Shown here piece by piece: positions 57,804-64,000 of a stretch of 64,000 nucleotides of DNA. Position numbers and translations under genes: made by a program. The notes beneath the pieces were generated by a model. It saw only the letters and a program-made list of their open reading frames with translations. It was not told where the DNA came from and made no database searches. Source of the DNA: an uncultured Dysosmobacter sp. (lineage in GTDB: Bacteria > Bacillota > Clostridia > Oscillospirales > Oscillospiraceae); assembly GCA_934636905.1 (NCBI GenBank), contig CAKUBJ010000001.1, positions 44,486 to 108,485 on the forward strand, given 5' to 3'. The stretch's first letter is position 1, and the number at the start of each line of letters is the position of its first letter.

Positions 57804-58979
57804 ATGGATGCATTTTCCGCTTCTCTGATGGCTGACAAGAGAGAAATTATCTTTGCTCCCACGGTGTACAAGTTCCAGACCTTCGCCCAGATGGCGGAGG
57901 AGTTCAAGCTGGGTGAACGGGACGTGGTGCTGACCAACGAGTTCATCTACACTCCCTTCATGAAAGATCTGAACCTGAAGTGCCAGTATGTATTTCAGGA
58001 GAAGTTCGGCGCCGGCGAGCCTTCCGAGGCCATGATCCAGACCATGTACGACGCCATCCCCTACGACAGCTATGACCGCGTCATCGCCGTGGGCGGCGGC
58101 GCCATCATGGATCTTTGCAAGCTGCTGGGCTGCAAGCGCCCCGACACCGTGCATAATCTGTATTTCAAGCGCTTCCCCGTCCAGCACGAGAAGGACGTCA
58201 TCGCCATCCCCACCACCTGCGGCACCGGCTCCGAGTGCACCAACATCTCCGTGGCCATCGTCAAGGATGAGAAGGACGGCGTCCTCACCGGCGGCGAAAC
58301 CAAGCTGGGTCTGGTGTCTGACGACATCATCCCCAACAAGGTGTGCCTGATTCCCGACCTCATCAAAACCCTGCCCTACAAGCCCTTTGCCTGCTCCGCC
58401 ATCGACGCGCTGGTGCACGCCACCGAGTCCTTCCTCAGCCCCCACCGCAAGACCATGACCAGCGAACTCTTCTCCGAGAAGGCCATGGACATGATCCTCA
58501 AGGGCTTCAAGCTGATTGATGAAAAGGGCAAGGACGCCCGCTTCGAGTATCTGGACGAGTTCGTCACCGCCTCCTTCTACGCCGGCATCGCCTTCCTGAA
58601 GGCCGGCTGCGGCCCTGTCCACGGCATGAGCTTCCCTCTGGGCGGCACCTACCATGTGCCCCACGGCGAGAGCAACTATATGCTCTTCGGCGCCATCATG
58701 GACTACTATGACGCCCACAATCCCGACGGCGAGATCATGAAGTTCAAGGAACTGGTGGCCCGGATTCTGGGCTGCGAGGTCAAGAACGCCATCCCCGAGA
58801 TGAACGCCCTGCTGCAGCGCATCCTGCCTCTGCGTCCTCTGCGGGACTGCGGCTTCACCGAGGCCGACTTCAAGATCTTCCCCCAGAGCGTGGAAACCAA
58901 CCAGCAGCGCCTGATGACCAACGCCTACTATCCCTTTGATCTGGAAAGCGAAGAGGCCATCTACAGAAAGTGCTACTGA
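57804..58979 (+). CDS. NAD-dependent 4-hydroxybutyrate dehydrogenase (iron-type alcohol dehydrogenase)
   Basis: A 391-aa group III alcohol dehydrogenase that interconverts succinate semialdehyde and 4-hydroxybutyrate. Overall sequence follows Clostridium kluyveri 4HbD as I recall it: RDVVLTNEFIYTPFMKDL, RVIAVGGGAIMDLCKLL, IPTTCGTGSECTNISVA, GCGPVHGMSFPLGGTYHVPHGE with metal-binding histidines, and REDCGF-like C terminus (PLRDCGFTEADF). It fits fermentation of succinate or GABA to butyrate. AAAAGGAGAAATC precedes the ATG. It may be co-transcribed with the dehydrogenase complex. Confidence 0.85.
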   Translation: MDAFSASLMADKREIIFAPTVYKFQTFAQMAEEFKLGERDVVLTNEFIYTPFMKDLNLKCQYVFQEKFGAGEPSEAMIQTMYDAIPYDSYDRVIAVGGGAIMDLCKLLGCKRPDTVHNLYFKRFPVQHEKDVIAIPTTCGTGSECTNISVAIVKDEKDGVLTGGETKLGLVSDDIIPNKVCLIPDLIKTLPYKPFACSAIDALVHATESFLSPHRKTMTSELFSEKAMDMILKGFKLIDEKGKDARFEYLDEFVTASFYAGIAFLKAGCGPVHGMSFPLGGTYHVPHGESNYMLFGAIMDYYDAHNPDGEIMKFKELVARILGCEVKNAIPEMNALLQRILPLRPLRDCGFTEADFKIFPQSVETNQQRLMTNAYYPFDLESEEAIYRKCY

Positions 58980-59014
58980 TTTCCGCTTTCCTCTCAGATA
59001 TTCCCAAAATAACA

Positions 59015-59053
59015 GCCGCCTCCGGGATTTTCTCCCGGAGGCGGCTTTCCTTT
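59015..59053 (+). terminator. Terminator of the dehydrogenase operon
   Basis: GCCGCCTCCGGGA / TCCCGGAGGCGGC with a short TTTTC loop, then TTTCCTTTT. Confidence 0.92.
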
Positions 59054-59110
59054 TCTGCCGGTTGGAGCCGGAAAACCGGAATTTTTCCGCTGAAATTCGG
59101 TGGTTTTCTC

Positions 59111-59139
59111 TTGAAAAAGCATCCGGATTGTGCTATGTT
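59111..59139 (+). promoter_or_regulatory. Promoter of the SLH surface protein gene
   Basis: TTGAAA and TATGTT with a 17-bp spacer, 100 bp before the start codon. Confidence 0.6.
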
Positions 59140-59239
59140 TTTTGTGTATGGAGAAGGGCTTCGGCCGCCTGCCCCAAAGGGAAAGCAATCCCGGCTTTCC
59201 GGGTTTTATATAGATATTTTGTGAAAATGGAGGAAACAG

Positions 59240-62200
59240 ATGAAAAAGCGTATTTTCGCATCCCTGCTGGCACTGGTCATGGCCTTCAGCCTGCTGCCTG
59301 CCAGCGCGCTGGCAGGAAAAAAACCGGTCACCATTACTGTTCGCGTGTTTGATTTGTCAACCTATGCGGCATACACAGTCGGTACTGATACTGCCGGTGC
59401 TGGTAATCCCGGGCAAATTCAGAGTGAGGACTACAAGATCCCTCAGCTTACAAAGTTTGTCGATGCCAGCAAGTTTGGTCGTGTCACCAAGGTTGCCGGT
59501 AACTGGTATTTTCCCTCTGGAGATCAGCAGCCCGGTGCGACCGTAAATTGGAGTACTAATAATGGCAATAGTACAATGACCTATTGGGTAGATCGGTATA
59601 CTCCCGACGGTGGAAGCCCCACTTCCTCTCTGTGGAACTTCACGCTGAAATACGATGCCAATGGCGGTACGGGTGCTCCTGCTGATCAGACTTACGGAAC
59701 AAATGAAAAATATGTCAAGAGCTATTCGTTCACCATTCCAACTACAGTTCCCACCCGCAAGGACTATATCTTTAAGGGTTGGAGCGACGGTAAGACGACT
59801 TACCAGCCGGGCAATAAGTGCCTCGTATCACAGACTGTAAGTGGTTACAACGGAGGCTCTGTTACAAAGACGCTGTCTGCCGTGTGGGAAGAGGGAACGC
59901 CTTCCCAGCCCGTCACGAATCCCAGCATCCGTTTCCAGATCGTTTACACGGATGCGCAGTACGGTGTGGTAAAACTGGGCAAGGTTTCTGAGCCGGTAGA
60001 GTTCAAATGCCAGCAAAGTACCTGCAAGGGCGCAAATGAGCTTGACCATAGTATGCAGATCAGCGTCATTAAGAATCAGGGAATTCCCGCAGTGCAGGCA
60101 ACGCTCACATCCGGTGAAATGGATGGATATGCCTTTGATGGCTGGATGAAAAAGCAGCCCACCACCAGAGTTAGCGTAAATAATACCACATACCCCATGT
60201 GGAGTCTGGATAAAACGGGCAACACAGCAATCACGCTGATGGAATCGAATGACCGTGCGGAAATTTTCCTTGTTGCGAAATGCCAGCATTCCCACGACAG
60301 CAATGGCTACTGCACTGTGGCGGGTTGCACCCATTCCGATGACTGCTGCCCCAAGAAGCCTTCTGCCCCCAATGTTCCCTCTAAGGACAATCTGACGAAC
60401 GTGGCTTTCACGATCACATGCGTGAATGAGAACGCCACCCATGACTACAAGAACACTCGCAGTGTCCTCCTGAACGATTGCAGGGATGCCTACAGCATCG
60501 AACCGAATGAAGTGCAGTGGGACGATGAAAATAGTGTTTACTATATCAACCTGAAGGTCACAACTGCACCGTATGTGGAGTATTACAGCAAGTATAAGGC
60601 GAGTGTCGAGCATACGCTGTACAACAAAGAGCAGACGGAACTCACCTTCCGGCTCCGCTGGAATGCGTCTTCCAAGCTCTGGGAGGAGTTCGAAACGCCT
60701 ACTCTGGAAGTGACCTGCGAAAGCCAGCCGACCACCACCTACACCGTGACCTTTGACGGCAACGGCCGCGGCGACAAAGTGGCCAACGTGCCCGATTCCA
60801 TGACCTACACCGGCAGTGAAACCTATCACATTTTCGACCTGCCCGACACAATCCCCGTCCGCAACGGCTATGTGTTCCAGGGCTGGGCGGCTAGCGCCGA
60901 CGCCAGCAAGGCGTTCTATCAGCCCGGCAAGACCATCACCGTGCAGCAGGGCAACCCTGCCCAGACCCTGTACGCCGTCTGGACGGAGCATGAGCACAAG
61001 GATAACGATGGCGACGGCTTCTGCGACGACGACAACGCCTGTATGCATCCCAAGGACAATGAGGGCTGCTGCACCGTGGATGGCTGCACCCATCCCGATA
61101 CCTGCTGCCCCAAGAAAACCGAGCCTGGCCCCACTCAGCCTGACGAAGACAAGCTCTACGATGCTATCGACAATACTCTGGTGCTCATTCAGTGCGAGAC
61201 GAAGCCCAATGACCATCAGACTATAGAGTCAAGAATCAGCGCTGTGGACAGCACACGCTCCGGCATTCAGGTCAACTATAGCGGAAACGGAACCGTTGCC
61301 ACCGTTACAATCACCAATCCCAAGGACTATGCCGCAGTCTATACGGTCAAAAATGTTACCCACAAATATAAGGAAGACGGCAGCCGCCTCACCTTTACTC
61401 TTGAGTGGCGTAAGGATGATACGAGTGGTAACTGGGACTGGTATCTGACCAGTGCGTCCCCCCTCGTCAACACCGTCTGCGAGAGCACGCCGGAAGAGTA
61501 CACCGTCCATTATGACCTCAACGGCGGCAAGGGCGCCAGCGGCGTCAATTATGACGATGTAACCGTTTCCGCCGGTGATAAAATCACCGTCTTGGCCGCT
61601 CCCACCAGATCCGGCTACACCTTCAAGGGCTGGAAGGCCGGCAATACCACCTATCAGCCCGGCGATAAGCTGACCGTGAAAGGTGCCATCACCTTCACCG
61701 CCCAGTGGAGCAAGGATTCCTCCCATGACGATGACGACTACGACTACACCCTGCGGTACGTCACCAACGGCGGCAAGGCCATCTCCTCCGAGAGCAAGAG
61801 CAGAAGCTGGGTGAAGGACTACGAGGATCTCCCCGTTCCCACCCGGGTGGGCTACCGCTTCAACGGCTGGTATTATGACACCAAGCTCACCAAGGCCGTC
61901 ACCGGCGACGTGCAGGTCAGCAGCCGCACCGTGACCCTGTACGCCGGCTGGACGGAGAACTCCGTGCCTGCCATCCTCAACGGCGACGATCACTTCGCCT
62001 ATATTCAGGGCTACGATGACGGCACCGTCCGTCCCAACACGCCGGTAACCCGGGCGCAGGTGGCCACCATCCTCTTCCGTCTGCTGGACGAGGACGTCCG
62101 TGACAAGTACCTCACCGAAACCAACACCTTCACCGACGTGGCTGCCGATTACTGGGCCAACACCGCCATTTCCACCATGGCCAGTCTGGGCGTGTTCAAG

Positions 62201-62647
62201 GGCCGCACCGCCGACCGCTTCGACCCCAACGCCCCCATCACCCGGGGCGAGTTCGCCGCAGTCTGCGCCCGGTTTGACGACAGCAGCGTCCAGTCCTCCA
62301 ACGCCTTCAGCGACATTGACGGCTACTGGGCGAAGCAGGAGATCCTGCGCGCCGCCGCTCTGGGCTGGGTGCAGGGCTATCAGGACGGCACCTTCCGTCC
62401 CACTGCCAGCATCACCCGGGCACAGGTGGTTACCATGATCAACCGGGTGCTGTGCCGTCAGCCGGAGACTGCCTCCGACCTGCTGCGCGGCATGACCACC
62501 TTTACCGACTGCGCCGAGGGCGACTGGTGCTATCTGGCCATTCAGGAGGCTGCCAACTCCCACGACTATGTGGGCAAGAGCGGCAGCATCTATGAAAGCT
62601 GGACGGATCTCAACAAGTCTGCCGACTGGAGCAAGTACGAGCACTGA
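59240..62647 (+). CDS. SLH-anchored surface protein with InlB-type repeats and cysteine-rich modules
   Basis: A 1135-aa exported protein. The signal peptide is MKKRIFASLLALVMAFSLLP with cleavage near ALA-G. Listeria-Bacteroides (Flg_new/InlB B) repeats appear near residues 134, 500, 755 and 835 (FTLKYDANGGTG, YTVTFDGNGRGD, YTVHYDLNGGKG). Two cysteine/histidine-rich modules (about 352-377 and 590-635) share C-x4-GC-THxDxCCPKK. Three SLH domains fill about 913-1085 (GYDDGTVRPNTPVTRAQ and similar) and bind wall polysaccharide. The part before about 60700 is less GC-biased than the SLH part, suggesting domain acquisition. GGAGGAAAC precedes the ATG. Likely an adhesin or stalk protein; ligand unknown. 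Confidence 0.9.
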   Translation: MKKRIFASLLALVMAFSLLPASALAGKKPVTITVRVFDLSTYAAYTVGTDTAGAGNPGQIQSEDYKIPQLTKFVDASKFGRVTKVAGNWYFPSGDQQPGATVNWSTNNGNSTMTYWVDRYTPDGGSPTSSLWNFTLKYDANGGTGAPADQTYGTNEKYVKSYSFTIPTTVPTRKDYIFKGWSDGKTTYQPGNKCLVSQTVSGYNGGSVTKTLSAVWEEGTPSQPVTNPSIRFQIVYTDAQYGVVKLGKVSEPVEFKCQQSTCKGANELDHSMQISVIKNQGIPAVQATLTSGEMDGYAFDGWMKKQPTTRVSVNNTTYPMWSLDKTGNTAITLMESNDRAEIFLVAKCQHSHDSNGYCTVAGCTHSDDCCPKKPSAPNVPSKDNLTNVAFTITCVNENATHDYKNTRSVLLNDCRDAYSIEPNEVQWDDENSVYYINLKVTTAPYVEYYSKYKASVEHTLYNKEQTELTFRLRWNASSKLWEEFETPTLEVTCESQPTTTYTVTFDGNGRGDKVANVPDSMTYTGSETYHIFDLPDTIPVRNGYVFQGWAASADASKAFYQPGKTITVQQGNPAQTLYAVWTEHEHKDNDGDGFCDDDNACMHPKDNEGCCTVDGCTHPDTCCPKKTEPGPTQPDEDKLYDAIDNTLVLIQCETKPNDHQTIESRISAVDSTRSGIQVNYSGNGTVATVTITNPKDYAAVYTVKNVTHKYKEDGSRLTFTLEWRKDDTSGNWDWYLTSASPLVNTVCESTPEEYTVHYDLNGGKGASGVNYDDVTVSAGDKITVLAAPTRSGYTFKGWKAGNTTYQPGDKLTVKGAITFTAQWSKDSSHDDDDYDYTLRYVTNGGKAISSESKSRSWVKDYEDLPVPTRVGYRFNGWYYDTKLTKAVTGDVQVSSRTVTLYAGWTENSVPAILNGDDHFAYIQGYDDGTVRPNTPVTRAQVATILFRLLDEDVRDKYLTETNTFTDVAADYWANTAISTMASLGVFKGRTADRFDPNAPITRGEFAAVCARFDDSSVQSSNAFSDIDGYWAKQEILRAAALGWVQGYQDGTFRPTASITRAQVVTMINRVLCRQPETASDLLRGMTTFTDCAEGDWCYLAIQEAANSHDYVGKSGSIYESWTDLNKSADWSKYEH

Positions 62648-62652
62648 GCACC

Positions 62653-62670
62653 CTGCGGGACATCCCGCAG
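62653..62670 (+). terminator. Short hairpin after the SLH gene
   Basis: CTGCGGGA-CAT-CCCGCAG, 5 bp after the stop codon, no T-run; the hairpin at 62690 is the better terminator candidate. Confidence 0.45.
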
Positions 62671-62689
62671 ACCCATAACCCCTAACTTG

Positions 62690-62717
62690 GCGGGCACTAT
62701 CTTTCGATAGTGCCCGC
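62690..62717 (+). repeat. Terminator-like hairpin, left copy flanking element 3
   Basis: GCGGGCACTATC-TTTC-GATAGTGCCCGC, 12-bp perfect stem. Repeated with one base change at 62884-62911 on the other side of the element. Confidence 0.8.
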
Positions 62718-62720
62718 TTC

Positions 62721-62880
62721 AGCGTGTCGAAAAAGTCTTTTCGCCCCGCTGAACCAGTTTTCAGAACTTTACAAAAGTTCTGAAAACTATAGATTTTAAT
62801 GGCGCAGGACACCCTTCTTGGGTTTCCCGCGCACACCCTTCCTTACCGCCGCGGAAAACTCACCACTTTATCGACAGTCT
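62721..62880 (+). mobile_element. MITE-like element, copy 3 (160 bp)
   Basis: Same ends and internal hairpin as copies at 28507 and 41125, same orientation. It lies between the SLH and lysozyme genes, bracketed by two copies of the 28-bp hairpin. Confidence 0.83.
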
Positions 62881-62883
62881 CAA

Positions 62884-62911
62884 GCGGGTACTATCTTTCG
62901 ATAGTGCCCGC
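62884..62911 (+). repeat. Terminator-like hairpin, right copy flanking element 3
   Basis: GCGGGTACTATC-TTTC-GATAGTGCCCGC: the single change from the left copy leaves a G-U pair in RNA, so the fold is kept. Confidence 0.8.
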
Positions 62912-63021
62912 TTCGTTATATCCCCCACGATGTTCCCCTTTTCGGCAAATTAAGACTTTGTTCACAAAAGACGGCGCCGCCGGTGGTAGTCTAAGGGGCA
63001 GCAGAGAAGAGGGGGCGCATC

Positions 63022-63846
63022 ATGGAAGAAAAAACACACGCCGCCCTGCGGCGGCGCAGGCGGACGTCTCCCCGCCGCAGGAGCCGGATTCTGGCGGCGC
63101 TGGTATTGGCGGGACTGGCGCTGTGGGGCGTTCTGGAATGGCAGACCCCCGCTACGCCGGAGCCGGGGGTCACGGTCAGCGAGGAATCTCTGACCCGCAG
63201 TGAGCCGTTTTACCGCTATCAGGCGCCCGGTGTCACGGCGCTGGCCGGTGTGGATGTGTCCGGCTATCAGGGCAGCATCGACTGGACGGCGGTGAAAGCC
63301 GCCGGTGCCGACTTCGCCATGGTGCGGGTGGGCTTCCGGGGCTACGGCACCGGGGCGCTGGTGGAGGACGAATGCTTCGCCCAAAATGCCGCAGGCGCTG
63401 CGGCGGCGGGGCTGACCGTCGGGGCGTATTTTTACTCTCAGGCCGTCACGGAGGAGGAAGCCGCCGAAGAGGCCCGCTTTGTGACGGATCGCCTCCGGAA
63501 TGCGGACATCCGCGGCCCCGTAGCCTACGATCTGGAATTTTACACGGCGGACGAGGCCCGTACCGATCACCTCACAGGGGAGCAGGCCACCCGGAATGCC
63601 CTGGCCTTCTGCCGGGTGATCCGGGAGGCGGGCTACGAGCCGGTGGTCTATATGAATCTCCACTGGGCCGGCAGTATGTACGGCATGGAGGAACTGGCAG
63701 ACCTGCCGGTCTGGCTGGCCGCATACGATGCCCTGCCGGCTCTGGACCGGGGCATCACCCTCTGGCAGTACAGCGAAAGCGGCACGGTGGACGGGATCGG
63801 AGGGCCTGTGGATCTGGATCTGTGGTTTATAAAGGAAAGGGCATAG
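63022..63846 (+). CDS. GH25 lysozyme-like muramidase, membrane-anchored
   Basis: A 274-aa protein with an Arg-rich N terminus (residues 8-22), a transmembrane anchor (about 23-42) and a glycoside hydrolase family 25 domain from about 72. Family features are VDVSGYQGSIDW, FAMVRVGFRGYG, VGAYFYSQAVTEEEAAEEA and the catalytic D-x-E in YDLEFY (about 168-171), ending in ITLWQYSESGTVDGIGGPVDLD. It cleaves the glycan of peptidoglycan at the outer membrane face, in wall remodelling. AGAAGAGGGGG precedes the ATG. Confidence 0.92.
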   Translation: MEEKTHAALRRRRRTSPRRRSRILAALVLAGLALWGVLEWQTPATPEPGVTVSEESLTRSEPFYRYQAPGVTALAGVDVSGYQGSIDWTAVKAAGADFAMVRVGFRGYGTGALVEDECFAQNAAGAAAAGLTVGAYFYSQAVTEEEAAEEARFVTDRLRNADIRGPVAYDLEFYTADEARTDHLTGEQATRNALAFCRVIREAGYEPVVYMNLHWAGSMYGMEELADLPVWLAAYDALPALDRGITLWQYSESGTVDGIGGPVDLDLWFIKERA

Positions 63847-63882
63847 GCTGCTTTTTGAGCGGAAGCTGTTCGGAAACCGAAA

Positions 63883-63920
63883 GGGCTTGCCGCCTGCATA
63901 TTGCAGGCGGCAAGCCCTTC
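63883..63920 (+). terminator. Lysozyme gene terminator
   Basis: GGGCTTGCCGCCTGCA / TGCAGGCGGCAAGCCC with a 3-nt loop, then TTCT. Confidence 0.85.
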
Positions 63921-63941
63921 TGCGTTGTTGAAAACAGGCAA

Positions 63942-64000
63942 CCACGGGCTATGCCCGTGGAATAAAAAAGGCTAAGCCTATGAGAGGGAAAAGATAAACC
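63942..64000 (+). mobile_element. Possible IS200/IS605 left end (cut by window edge)
   Basis: CCACGGGC-TAT-GCCCGTGG, followed by AATAAAAAA, resembles the small subterminal hairpins that single-strand IS200/IS605 transposases recognise. The last 20 bases include GAGAGGG and then AAACC at the window edge, as if a ribosome site for a gene starting at about 64001. The identification is by resemblance only. Confidence 0.4.

Overview
The window reads as chromosomal DNA from a high-GC, anaerobic, spore-forming Firmicute of the gut Clostridia (Oscillospiraceae-like; inferred from gene content, not from a marker search). Evidence: near-consensus sigma-A promoters, strong GGAGG ribosome sites, a Met T-box, a cwlJ-gerQ spore germination pair, an SLH surface protein, family II pyrophosphatase, a 4-hydroxybutyrate dehydrogenase and candidate Rex operators. 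No rRNA, tRNA or CRISPR array was seen.

Layout. 1-1.4 kb: end of yidC and jag. 1.5-6 kb: asnS, a NifU-like scaffold plus GGGtGRT-family pair behind a Rex-like promoter, and a GntR regulator. 6.2-23.4 kb: the most unusual region, a minus-strand cluster of thirteen genes behind one consensus promoter. It holds a transmembrane Ser/Thr kinase with TPRs, a VWA protein, an RCC1/TPR protein, an ABC-2 exporter (ATPase and two permeases), five zinc-ribbon proteins, a 46-aa membrane protein, and an active plus a degenerate L,D-transpeptidase. One member carries eight evenly spaced EET-x-L-I threonine motifs that could be kinase acceptor sites. 23.5-28.4 kb: rpsO, pnp, a sixth zinc-ribbon protein and mnmE. 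28.5-34.9 kb: nitroreductase, gerQ-cwlJ, a decayed MATE gene, a HAD phosphatase and T-box-controlled metG. 35-41 kb: a TrpXYZ-type ABC importer preceded by a Tyr/Phe-rich leader peptide and an intrinsic terminator, then an M24 peptidase and a CBS-containing pyrophosphatase. 41.3-50.9 kb: a ribose-type sugar importer with aldose epimerase, sugar dehydrogenase, SMP-30 lactonase, SDR and isomerase, divergent from a LacI regulator. 51.4-59 kb: a GntR regulator divergent from a four-gene 2-oxoacid/acetoin dehydrogenase complex and 4-hydroxybutyrate dehydrogenase. 59.2-64 kb: SLH surface protein, GH25 lysozyme and a possible IS200/IS605 left end running off the window.

Themes. Control by RNA structure and redox recurs: a T-box on metG, an apparent aromatic leader-peptide attenuator, and two mutually exclusive helices over the GGGtGRT start. 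GTTAA-N4-TTAAC sites lie in the promoters of both the Fe-S pair and the dehydrogenase operon. Three copies of a roughly 160-bp element with imperfect inverted ends sit at the 3' ends of genes. Each lies beside a terminator-type hairpin, and two have that hairpin repeated on the other side. Coordinates and starts were chosen by eye from ribosome sites and overlaps; family names rest on recognisable motifs, not on searches.
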